Source: Melieria omissa
Lineage: Eukaryota; Arthropoda; Insecta; Diptera; Ulidiidae
NCBI GenBank assembly: GCA_963971225.1
Contig: OZ020267.1
Location: 84,557,648 to 84,621,647, forward strand
Reading direction: 5' to 3'
DNA length: 64,000 nt
Shown: positions 1-9,273 of the stretch, one piece after another
Layout of the letters: each line of letters opens with the position of its first letter
How positions within the stretch are numbered: the first letter of the stretch is position 1
The notes under the pieces: model-generated
Told to the model about the DNA's origin: nothing
Database searches by the model: none
The model's input: only the letters and a program-made list of their open reading frames with translations
Made by a program: the position numbers and the translations under genes

Positions 1-3000
1 ATCATTGCTAACAAGCGCTGTAGACGCTGCTGCTGGTGAAAATATGTCTAATCCAAACGATTCTTTGCTTTTGCCATCTTTGAACGAACAATTTGCGTCC
101 GCGCCGAATATGAATTCGCCGCGATCTGACATACCTACTATGGGTAACAATCCACAGCCAACCAGTCATAACTCCTCCACAATAGACGATTTAGCCACAT
201 ACCTCCGTCAGACCATTCGCGATACCCAAGAAGAGTTTCGTCGAGAATTGAGTTCCTTGCGAAGCGAATTCGCTACTTTGAATGTTGCTGAAGCTAGACC
301 CAACGCAAATAATGGTGGTATGACTTCGGCATCAGACCACTCGAGTAACTCCGTTACAAATTCAGTTAGCAATTCTATAAAATTGCAGAAATGGAATATT
401 TCTTACGATGGCACAAAACAACCCGTGTTAGGTTTCTGTTCTTTACCTGTTACATACAAGGATGTAACGAAAACAATTGATTTCTATATCGTCCCAACAT
501 TGATGCAAGAAGTCTATCTCGGCGTCGATTTTTGGCGCAGCTTTGCCTTAGCACCACATATAATATCAGAAATATCCGCATTGCCCCTAAAGGAAGGAAA
601 CAATTTAAACATGCACGATTTGAGTCCTGAAGAACGCCTGGAATTAGACAAAGTTATTTTGAGGTTTCCTTCGTTTTCGAAGCGTGGATTAGGTTGTACA
701 AGCTTATTACAGCATCACATTGACACTGGCGACGCTGCGCCAGTGAAGTCTAAGCATTTTCCGCTCTCTCCGCCTCGTCAGGCTGAAGCATATGCAGAAG
801 TTGAGCGTCTGTTAAAATTAGGTGTGATTGAAGAGTCAGATTCTCCTTGGTGTAGTCCGGTGGTTTTGGTGCGTAAACCAGGGAAAGTCAGACTTTGCAT
901 CGACTCCAGAAAAGTTAATGCGCTCACGAAAAAGGACTCGTATCCTCTTCCTCATATTAACGGTCTTCTCAGTCGGCTGAAGGACACTCATTTTATTAGC
1001 GGTATAGATTTGAAAGACGCATTTTTCCAAATAAAATTATCAGATTCGTCAAAAGAGAAAACCGCGTTTGCTATACCTGGCTTACCGCTTTACCACTTTA
1101 AGGTAATGCCGTTCGGCTTGTGTAATGGACCGCAGACAATGAGTAGGTTGATGGACAAAGTAATCCCGTCACGCTTGAGAGAGAAAGTTTTCATTTATCT
1201 GGATGACCTATTAGTGTGCAGTGCGGATTTTAAATCTCATTTGCAGCTGCTAAGCGAAGTAGCAGACTGTCTCCGTAAAGCTAATCTTACAATTAACGTG
1301 GAAAAGAGCAAATTTTGTCAGAAAGAAATTAAATATTTAGGGTATTTGATAGGAAAGGGATGTTTGAAAGTAGACCCAGATAAGGTTGAGGCGGTGAAAA
1401 ATTTTCCAGTGCCAAAATCGCCGCGCCAAGTTCGCCGTTTTATTGGTATGGCAAACTGGTATCGCTCGTTTATTACGAACTTTGCCGATCTTGCTGGCCC
1501 GCTAACAGATTGCCTACGAAAATCTGCTGGCCCTTTGAAGCTCACTTTAGAAGCAATCAATGCCTTTGAAAAACTAAAACAAGCATTATCGACTGCCCCT
1601 GTTCTCGCTCAGCCAGATTTCGCAAAGGAGTTTATTATACAGTGCGATGCTTCGAAAATTGGTGTTGGCGGCGTGCTGTATCAGGTTGGTGAAAATGGCA
1701 AGGAACGACCGATTGCATTTGTATCGAAAAAATTAAATAAGGCACAGCGTAACTACACTGTCACGGAGTTAGAGTGTTTGGCGGCTGTAGTTAGCGTAAA
1801 GCGATTTAGACCTTACGTCGAAGGCATGACGTTTCGCATCCTTACAGATCACTCGTCGCTCAAATGGTTAATGACGCAAAAGGACCTCAGTGGCAGATTA
1901 GCGAGATGGTCGTTAATGCTTCAGCGCTACAACTTCACCATGGAGCACAGAAAAGGATCGTTAAATGTCGTCCCAGATACGTTGTCGAGATTCGACGTAG
2001 ACGCACTTACACCGGATGATAAAGCACCCTGTGAAATCGACTTGTCTTCTCCTGCCTTTGATACTGAACAATATCGCAGACTTCGCCAGGCCGTTCAAGA
2101 TAATCAGGAGCGACTTCCTGACACTTGTTTATCCGACGGTTTTATTTACAAGCGTGTCCAGTTTAGGAAAGGTATAGAAGAGGAAGAGGATAGGCTATGG
2201 CGTTTATGGCTACCTGAAGGTCTGACACGTGAAGCAATTCGGCTTGCGCATAATTCTGATGCGAGCTGCCACGGCGGATTCGAAAAGACTTTAGCCCGCA
2301 TTAGACAGAAATATTTTTGGCCTCGAATGGCAAAAGAGATTAGGGAATATGTGATTAACTGTCACGAATGCAAAGCTATAAAATGCTCAAACCAGATCTC
2401 AAGACCACCTATGGGTAAACCATTCGTATCCAAAAGACCTTTTCAGCGCATGTACTGCGATTTTCTTGGTCCTTATCCATGCACAAAATCAAAAAACCAG
2501 TTTCTTTTTATTCTTCTTGATCACTTGTCAAAGTTTGTGTTTTTAAAGCAAATGCGTACAGCCACCTCCAGCAATGTTATCGGTTTCTTGCAAAATGAAA
2601 TTTTTCCGACCTTTGGTGTACCTCAGTACCTGCATAGTGACAATGGAAGGCAGTTCGTATCAAAAGAAATGAGCAAGTTTTTGAATGACTACGGGGTAAC
2701 CCATATCAGAACCGGATTGTATTCGCCTCAAGCAAACGCTTCTGAACGCATAAATAGGGAAATCATAACAAAAATCAGATACTTGATTCGCAAAGATAAT
2801 GACCACTCCCAATGGGATAGATACATTCCACAAATTCTATCCATACTTCGAAGCGACTATCATTCCTCAATAAATTGTTCACCTTACTTTGCCCTTTTTG
2901 GACAAAATATGGTTCAGCATGGGTCTTCGTACCTTGTTTTAGAAAAATTAAATTGTTTGGATGAAGGCCAAGTTCTACTAAAGCCACCTGATCGCCTCAG

Positions 3001-3280
3001 TCATATTACAGAAAACATAAGAAAGAATCTGGAGTTGGCTCACGAAAAAGCAGCAAAAACATATAACTTGCGAACGCGCAAGGTTGATTACAAGGAAGGA
3101 CAGGTTGTATATCGCAAGAATTTTACGCTCAGCAAAGCTGGAAATGCTACCAATGCCAAGTTTAATCCGAAGTATGTCAAATGTCGCATACGCAAAAAGG
3201 TGGGAAATGCATTATATGATGTAGAAGACATGGAAGGTAATCTTACAGGCAGATATCATGCTTCTGACTTAAAATTTTGA
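1..3280 (+). mobile_element. Ty3/gypsy LTR retrotransposon, 5' end outside window
   Basis: The open frame runs from the window edge to 3280 and encodes Gag N-terminal, Pro C-terminal, RT, RNase H and integrase segments. The 5' LTR, primer site and any earlier gag sequence lie outside the window. Its polyprotein is closest in this window to the pol at 55802-59151, so the two are related Ty3/gypsy families. The 3' LTR cannot be delimited because only one copy could be present; it should begin somewhere after 3280. Confidence 0.85.
44..3280 (+). CDS. Gag(N-terminal)-Pol fusion polyprotein, internally deleted
   Basis: The first ATG in this frame is at 44; the frame is also open upstream to the window edge, so the true start may be outside. 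About 120 residues of Gag-like sequence (low complexity, with a charged predicted helix around 'RRELSSLRSEF') end at a W-x-I-x-(F/Y)-D-G-T motif near nt 407-415. The next residues match the C-terminal half of the protease (FYIVP, LGVDFW). Capsid, zinc knuckle and the protease DSG/DTG site are therefore missing. RT follows, with YLDD at about residues 385-388, then RNase H (CDASK, TDHSSLKW) and integrase with an HHCC finger and D-D-E residues (CDFLGP, HSDNG, ASERINRE). In the sister element gag and pol are in different frames; here the deletion has placed them in one. The RT and integrase look intact, but a particle could not form from this copy alone. Confidence 0.85.
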   Translation: MSNPNDSLLLPSLNEQFASAPNMNSPRSDIPTMGNNPQPTSHNSSTIDDLATYLRQTIRDTQEEFRRELSSLRSEFATLNVAEARPNANNGGMTSASDHSSNSVTNSVSNSIKLQKWNISYDGTKQPVLGFCSLPVTYKDVTKTIDFYIVPTLMQEVYLGVDFWRSFALAPHIISEISALPLKEGNNLNMHDLSPEERLELDKVILRFPSFSKRGLGCTSLLQHHIDTGDAAPVKSKHFPLSPPRQAEAYAEVERLLKLGVIEESDSPWCSPVVLVRKPGKVRLCIDSRKVNALTKKDSYPLPHINGLLSRLKDTHFISGIDLKDAFFQIKLSDSSKEKTAFAIPGLPLYHFKVMPFGLCNGPQTMSRLMDKVIPSRLREKVFIYLDDLLVCSADFKSHLQLLSEVADCLRKANLTINVEKSKFCQKEIKYLGYLIGKGCLKVDPDKVEAVKNFPVPKSPRQVRRFIGMANWYRSFITNFADLAGPLTDCLRKSAGPLKLTLEAINAFEKLKQALSTAPVLAQPDFAKEFIIQCDASKIGVGGVLYQVGENGKERPIAFVSKKLNKAQRNYTVTELECLAAVVSVKRFRPYVEGMTFRILTDHSSLKWLMTQKDLSGRLARWSLMLQRYNFTMEHRKGSLNVVPDTLSRFDVDALTPDDKAPCEIDLSSPAFDTEQYRRLRQAVQDNQERLPDTCLSDGFIYKRVQFRKGIEEEEDRLWRLWLPEGLTREAIRLAHNSDASCHGGFEKTLARIRQKYFWPRMAKEIREYVINCHECKAIKCSNQISRPPMGKPFVSKRPFQRMYCDFLGPYPCTKSKNQFLFILLDHLSKFVFLKQMRTATSSNVIGFLQNEIFPTFGVPQYLHSDNGRQFVSKEMSKFLNDYGVTHIRTGLYSPQANASERINREIITKIRYLIRKDNDHSQWDRYIPQILSILRSDYHSSINCSPYFALFGQNMVQHGSSYLVLEKLNCLDEGQVLLKPPDRLSHITENIRKNLELAHEKAAKTYNLRTRKVDYKEGQVVYRKNFTLSKAGNATNAKFNPKYVKCRIRKKVGNALYDVEDMEGNLTGRYHASDLKF

Positions 3281-4000
3281 CTCTACCGAATTAGTTTTTT
3301 TATTGCCCGGCTGCGTGGGTCGAGCCACACGTTATTATTGGTTGCACACGGTATTAATGTCATAAAGTAGAGTTGCTATATTTTTTCCCCATTACTATCA
3401 CAATTAGCTAACCTTGTCTTTCCGGTTCGTTCTTTCGGCAGGCCTTATAACGAATCCGTGTTCTGTTACGGTTCGCTCAAGTTTATTATTCAATATCCAT
3501 TCAATCAAACTCCCACTCTAGTCAATTCAAATTCAACCGTTCCATTTTTCTATCATTGCACTATTGGCTGTGCACCCTAGTATCAAACCTTACTTTGTCA
3601 GTGATGTGTAAGGGGTTTCAACTGTTCCCACTAACCGAGTGCGCACAACACTGGTACACACACACATACTAGCACACACGCAGTGCATTGCTGCAGTCGC
3701 GCTCAGTACGCACAGTGGTTGTTGGTGAGTGCATTCTTCTTGCATTCTTGCGGGCAAATTGTTAGTACACTGCAGAAGCACTTCGCGTAAACAAGGCAAT
3801 AAATCATATTTTTTTGCGAACATCGGGTGATTTGCCCGTTATGCAAAAATGAGCTATTTAAGCAGCCAAAATCACACGGCTCGGGCAAACCGTAAGTGAA
3901 GATCAAAGGTGCTGGTCCTAATTTTGTGTGTGCGATATAGGCGACCTGTACTGCGTGTCAAGGGATCATATCTGCCGACGAAGTCGACGGGCAATTTTAA
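3281..4000. other. Non-coding stretch after pol, possible 3' LTR start
   Basis: No convincing gene. The stretch carries CA/TG-rich sequence around 3650-3700, an initiator-like TCAGT near 3695, and an AATAAA near 3798, which would fit LTR promoter and polyadenylation signals. There is a good splice-donor-like GTAAGTG at 3892, preceded by a short open frame from ATG 3849 (14 codons). Without a second LTR copy the boundary between retrotransposon and flanking DNA cannot be placed. Confidence 0.35.
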
Positions 4001-4693
4001 ACGACGCCACAAGTATATACTGGCCAGTCCACCGGCGGCAGCGTTTCGGCCGCGACCAGCACCACAAGCGATAAATTGCTTGACGTGGAGTCCAAACTGG
4101 CCGCTAACACATATATAAAGCAATCGGTGACACACGTTAGACTCCCATTAACAACGACTTCCCCCACCGTCGCTTCCACGTTATTGGGTATGTGCACGCC
4201 CACTGGTCAAGGCAACCGAAGTCCAGCTACAACACATCACCTTATATCCCATCATCAATTTCACCGTGCAACTACGGCGACACATCATTACATCGCTACT
4301 AGCAGCAACAGTTCACCCACATCCAGCAGTTCACCAGCTTGCTTAAATTCGACTTACGTCTCACCTTCTACCACAACAGTCACATTGGCCTTTCCACCAC
4401 CACCATGTGGAACCGCCACAGCCACTAATGTTACAGCCCGATGGCATGGTCATTCTGTAACTACAACAACAAGTATCAATCAACGCCAACAATCGGTACC
4501 CCCACGCAGCAACGGTTCCTCATCATCATCCTCAAGCGGTTGTCAGTATTTCCAATCACCACACTCCACTTCTGCCTCAGTGTCTCCACCACGACCCTCA
4601 CCGTCTACACTACGTTCACCCCCACCATCGGTTGCGTCACCGATAAACAACACACAACAGATACCAGTCCATAAAGTGTTGTTAGAAGCATAA
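4001..4693 (+). CDS. Unidentified Ser/Thr/Pro-rich open frame, possible exon
   Basis: An open frame of about 230 codons follows a stop at 3998 and ends with TAA at 4691. It has no convincing start codon (the first in-frame NTG is the TTG at 4076), so if real it is an internal or terminal exon. The protein is rich in Ser, Thr, Pro and His, with runs such as SSSSSSS and TTTTS, like the disordered parts of insect regulatory proteins. An AG at 4013 would place it in phase with the short ATG frame that ends at the donor-like site at 3892, but the acceptor lacks a pyrimidine tract. I recognise no domain. It could also be long-LTR sequence of the upstream element, since the related element at 52656 has LTRs over 2.5 kb with repetitive CAA/ACC-type sequence. 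Confidence 0.3.
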   Translation, partial: TTPQVYTGQSTGGSVSAATSTTSDKLLDVESKLAANTYIKQSVTHVRLPLTTTSPTVASTLLGMCTPTGQGNRSPATTHHLISHHQFHRATTATHHYIATSSNSSPTSSSSPACLNSTYVSPSTTTVTLAFPPPPCGTATATNVTARWHGHSVTTTTSINQRQQSVPPRSNGSSSSSSSGCQYFQSPHSTSASVSPPRPSPSTLRSPPPSVASPINNTQQIPVHKVLLEA

Positions 4694-5036
4694 CTCATAG
4701 AGGAGTTCATCATCATCATCGCATCATTTAAGTGATCTTATATTTAAATTCTAATTTCAATTAACGTGCTTAGTTAACAAAACAAAAAAAAAGAGAGAAA
4801 AAAAAAAGGCAAAATAATTGGAAAAAAAAAAAAAAAAAAATTTTGTTTCCCTTTTGAAAATCGAACTAACTAATTTGCTAAGTATGTGATTGTATTTAAT
4901 TGGAAAAAAAAAAAAACAAAAAAAAAAAATTAATTTGTTTCATAAAAGTGCAAGAATTTAATTCCTAATTGTGTTAAAATAAGTGACCACAAATGTAAGC
5001 CTTTAAAATTTTACTAATTTCCTAAATCTAGCTTAG
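4694..5036. other. A-rich non-coding stretch
   Basis: Several runs of A (about 4783-4841 and 4902-4930) each follow a short AATTGG. This could be the 3' UTR or intron of the preceding open frame, or LTR sequence. No gene seen. Confidence 0.4.
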
Positions 5037-5091
5037 GTCCAGCTCAACAATCATCGTCTCGCATGGCCATACGAACAGCGATGGAGAGCAT
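5037..5091 (+). other. Possible 55-bp internal exon
   Basis: A branch-like CTAAT, a pyrimidine-rich stretch and AG at 5036 precede the segment, and GTAAGTG follows at 5092. All three frames are open; the third reads PAQQSSSRMAIRTAMES, which is coding-like. Product unknown. Support comes only from splice-site consensus. Confidence 0.3.
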
Positions 5092-5700
5092 GTAAGTGAG
5101 TGGAAATAATTATTATATTTGGAATTTACTTATTATAAATTAGCATAATTTTGAGGCATTTGTTTTAACTTAAAGTTAACTTAAGATTCCATCAAATGTT
5201 TTTTTTTGTAAAATCTAAACATTGAAAAATGAAGTTTGCTGTTTGTTCCACATATCGAAAAATGAGTTTTTAAATTTCAATTAAGGGGAATGTCGACATG
5301 CAAATTGTGTAGGATGGCATAAGCGTAGCTAACGACTTAGCAAAGGGGCTAACTAAAAATTTCGAGTGCTTAGGTAGCCATAGGCGTATACCAATGGGAG
5401 GGAGAAGTGCACTCCAGGGCATAACACCAACCCTACTCCAGGTGTGACACCATTTCTTGCCTGTTTCGCACTGTTTGTGTTGGTTTTTCTTTCTTTTCCA
5501 CCCGGTCATAGTCAAGACGGCTTATGAATATTTTGGCATGATTATTTTTTTTTCTATTGTTGCGTGTTGCTTGTGTGTGGTTACAAGAACCTCGACCCAG
5601 CCGACATGACTAGCCGAAGACCAACCCAGCATGCCACCCCGTATCCACCACGAGAAAAATATATATGTATATATTGGTTTTTGCGAAGACCCGCACAACA
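5092..5700. other. Non-coding left flank of satellite array
   Basis: No gene seen. Contains an AT-rich stretch and, at about 5660-5684, a TATATA run followed by a TTGGTTTTTGC string that also occurs inside the satellite monomer. The tandem array begins abruptly at 5701. Confidence 0.5.
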
Positions 5701-5956
5701 TACCATTATAGAAAGCATACGAGTCTAGCTAAATAATAAGGCATAATATTATTAAAATCCGTTAACGGGTCGAGATTGAACAGCCATAATTTCGATCATG
5801 CTGGCGGTGGGATATTTTTTTTATTTACCAAATTGGTGAAAGGTGGTCACTCTGGCTTAATTTTGACGCCAGTTTGATTAAAGTGATTGTGCGTGCTTAG
5901 GTTCCACAAGCATTTGATTGGTTATATAGATCAGAGGAGCATTCTTTCAATCAGTC

Positions 5957-5987
5957 GTTGTTGTGACAGCAACGAAGCAACACGTGT
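5957..5987. repeat. Conserved palindrome pair in each monomer
   Basis: A 17-bp near-perfect palindrome (GTTG-t-TGT-g-ACA-g-CAAC) at 5957-5973 is followed by the perfect palindrome ACACGTGT at 5980-5987, then a GC-rich GGGGGCTGCGCGG. The box is kept in all monomers inspected across the array, with one recurrent G-C to T-A type change in later monomers (TGATAGCAAC). Confidence 0.7.
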
Positions 5988-6357
5988 GGGGGCTGCGCGG
6001 ATTTTTGTTTTGTTGCCTCAAGAAATTGTATGTATGAAAAAAAATTAGATGCTTTTGTTGTTGTAGTTTTTGTGTGTATGCTTTTTTGTGTTGGCGATTG
6101 GTTGGCCTTTCGGCAATGACAAATGGGAACATAATATGTTTTTCACTTATAATTTTAAGGGTCAAGCGAAATGCACAATGTGCTTTCAACTAATTCAATT
6201 AATTAAATAATTTGTTTGCATTTTTTGGGCAACTTTACATGTATTGGTTTTTGCTTTTCCATAAGAATATTTTGGGCACCCCTGATATAGATGTATCATG
6301 TGGTCGATATCACTTTGCCACAACGAAATTCTCCTTCATTATTTGAGATAGCGAGAA

Positions 6358-7060
6358 GATTGACCCCATTTATGAAAGCTCAAAACTCCAGCTAGGTTTT
6401 AAGGTTATTATTTTTTCTATAAACCTAGAATCATCATATTTTACAAGCATTTTATCGATTTTGCAGTAGGCAGCCATTTAATGTCACTCTTGCGCATCGA
6501 TCTGTTCATGATTGCGGAATAGTAATCAAATTATTGATTTAATTTGATAAAGCTGCAATCTCTAGCTACATTTTAAGGGGTTTTTTATTAACGTAACCCA
6601 TACCGTTTGGAATCTATAAGCACTTTAGTGGTGAGTGTGTATTTTGTAATAGGCAGTTTTTCAATGTTATCCTTGCGCATCGATATGCTCATTATTCCTG
6701 AAGGATAATGAAAAGTTAGGGACCAATATAGAAAGCATAAGACTCTGGCTAAATTTTAAGAGGTCAATTGTTAATATGCACTTATGCATTTGGTGTTGAC
6801 AAGCATTTTAGTGGTTGCACCCAAGTAGCAATTTTTTCAAAGTCACCGTTCCAAATCGATTTGCTTTCGAACCTTGGGGTATAGAAGGATGATTGATACC
6901 ATTATAGAAAGCATACGAGTCTAGCTAAATAATAAGGCATAATATTATTAAAATCCGTTAACGGGTCGAGATTGAACAGCCATAATTTCGATCATGCTGC
7001 CGGGGGGATATTTTTTTTATTTACCAAATTGGTGAAAGGTGGTCACTCTGGCTTAATTTT
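6358..7060. repeat. Internal 174-183-bp subunits within one monomer
   Basis: Four degenerate copies start near 6358, 6532, 6715 and 6891. Each has an A/G-rich start with AAAGC, then a CTAGCTA-like block followed by TTTTAAGG or AATAAGG, then about 110 bp later a CGAT-containing box (GCATCGATCTG, GCATCGATATG, AAATCGATTTG, TTTCGATCATG). Spacing of the AAAGC anchor is 174, 183 and 176 bp. The same organisation recurs in every full monomer. Confidence 0.8.
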
Positions 7061-9273
7061 GACGCCATTTTGATTAAAGTGATTGTGCGTACTTAGGTTC
7101 CACAAGCATTTGATTGGTTATATAGATCAGAGGTGCATTCTTTCAATCAGTCGTTGTTGTGACAGCAACGAAGCAACACGTGTGGGGGCTGCGCGGATTT
7201 TTGTTTTGTTGCCTCAAGAAATTGTATGTATGACAAAAAATTAGATGCTTTTGTTGTTGTAGTTTTTGTTTTGGCGATTGGTTGGCCTTTCGGCAATGAC
7301 AAATGGGAACATAATATTTTTTTCACTTATAATTTTAAGGGTCAAGCGAAATGCACAATGTGCTTTCAACTAATTCAATTAATTAAATAATTTGTTTGCA
7401 TTTTTTTGGGCAACTTTACATGTATTGGTTTTTGCTTTTCCATATGAAGATTTTGGGCACCCCTGATATAGATGTATCATGTGGTCGATATCACTTTTCC
7501 ACAACGAAATTCTCCTGCATTATCTGAGATAGCGAGAAGATTGACCCCATTTATGAAAGCTCAAAACTCCAGCTAGGTTTTAAGGTTATTATTTTTTCTA
7601 TAAACCTAGAATCATCATATTTTACAAGCATTTTATCGATTTTGCAGTAGGCAGCCATTTAATGTCACTTTTGCGCATCGATCTGTTCATGATTGCGGAA
7701 TAGTAATCAAATTATTGATTTAATTTGATAAAGCTGCAATCTCTAGCTACATTTTAAGGGGTTTTTATTAACGTAACCCATACCGTTTGGAATCTATAAG
7801 CACTTTAGTGGTGAGTGTGTATTTTGTAATAGGCAGTTTTTCAATGTTATCCTTGCGCATCGATATGCTCATTATTCCTGACGGATAATGAAAAGGTAGG
7901 GACCAATATAGAAAGCATAAGACTCTGGCTAAATTTTAAGGGGTCAATTATTAATATGCACTTATGCATTTGGTGTTGACAAGCATTTTAGTGGTTGCAC
8001 CCAAGTAGCAATTTTTTCAAAGTCACCGTTCCAAATCGATTTGCTTTCGAACCTTGGGGTATAGAAGGATGATTGATACCATTATAGAAAGCATACGAGT
8101 CTAGCTAAATAATAAGGCATAATATTATTAAAATCCGTTAACGGGTCGAGATTGAACAGCCATAATTTCGATCATGCTGGCGGTGGGATATTTTTTTTAT
8201 TTACCAAATTGGTGAAAGGTGGTCACTCTGGCTTAATTTTGACGCCATTTTGATTAAAGTGATTGTGCGTACTTAGGTTCCACAAGCATTTGATTGGTTA
8301 TATAGATCAGAGGTGCATTCTTTCAATCAGTCGATGTTGTGACAGCAACGAAGCAACACGTGTGGGGGCTGCGCGGATTTTTGTTTTGTTGCCTCAAGAA
8401 ATTGTATGTATGAAAAAAAATTAGATGCTTTTGTTGTTGTAGTTTTTGTGTGTATGCTTTTTTGTGTTGGCGATTGGTTGGCCTTTCGGCAATGACAAAT
8501 GGGAACATTATATTTTTTTCACTTATAATTTTAAGGGTCAAGCGAAATGCACAATGTGCTTTCAACTAATTCAATTAATTAAATAATTTGTTTGCATTTT
8601 TTTGGGCAACTTTACATGTATTGGTTTTTGGTTTTCCATAAGAAGATTTTGGGCACCCCTGATATAGATGTATCATGTGGTCGATATCACTTTGCCACAA
8701 CGAAATTCTCCTTCATTATTTGAGATAGCGAGAAGATTGACCCCATTTATGAAAGCTCAAAACTCCAGCTAGGTTTTAAGGTTATTATTTTTTCTATAAA
8801 CCTAGAATCATCATATTTTACAAGCATTTTATCGATTTTGCAGTAGGCAGCCATTTAATGTCACTTTTGCGCATCGATCTGTCCATGATTGCCTAATAGT
8901 AATCAAATTATTGATTTAATTTGATAAAGCTGCAATCTCTAGCTACATTTTAAGGGGTTTTTTATTAACGTAACCCATACCGTTTGGAATCTATAAGCAC
9001 TTTAGTGGTGAGTGTGTATTTTGTAATAGGCAGTTTTTCAATGTTATCCTTGCGCATCGATATGCTCATTATTCCTAAAGGATAATGAAAAGGTAGGGAC
9101 CAATATAGAAAGCATAAGACTCTGGCTAAATTTTAAGGTGTCAATTATTAATATGCACTTATGCATTTGGTGTTGACAAGCATTTTAGTGGTTGCACCCA
9201 AGTAGCAATTTTTTCAAAGTCACCGTTCCAAATCGATTTGCTTTCGAACCTTGGGGTATAGAAGGATGATTGA

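Larger units (their letters stand above)
5701..9273. repeat. Higher-order repeat unit 1 (A-B-C, 3573 bp)
   Basis: Monomers 5701-6896 (A), 6897-8076 (B) and 8077-9273 (C). The units repeat with period 3573-3574 bp and are far more alike between units than A, B and C are to each other. Confidence 0.9.

Noticed and set aside
5947..6189. Minus-strand 80-codon frame repeated at 5947, 8323, 9520, 11897, 13094, 15471, 16668, 19045, 31279, 32475, 34853, 45217
   Set aside because: It recurs only because the satellite recurs. It has no recognised domain and is destroyed in B-type monomers by a short deletion, and identity between copies matches the non-coding parts of the monomer.
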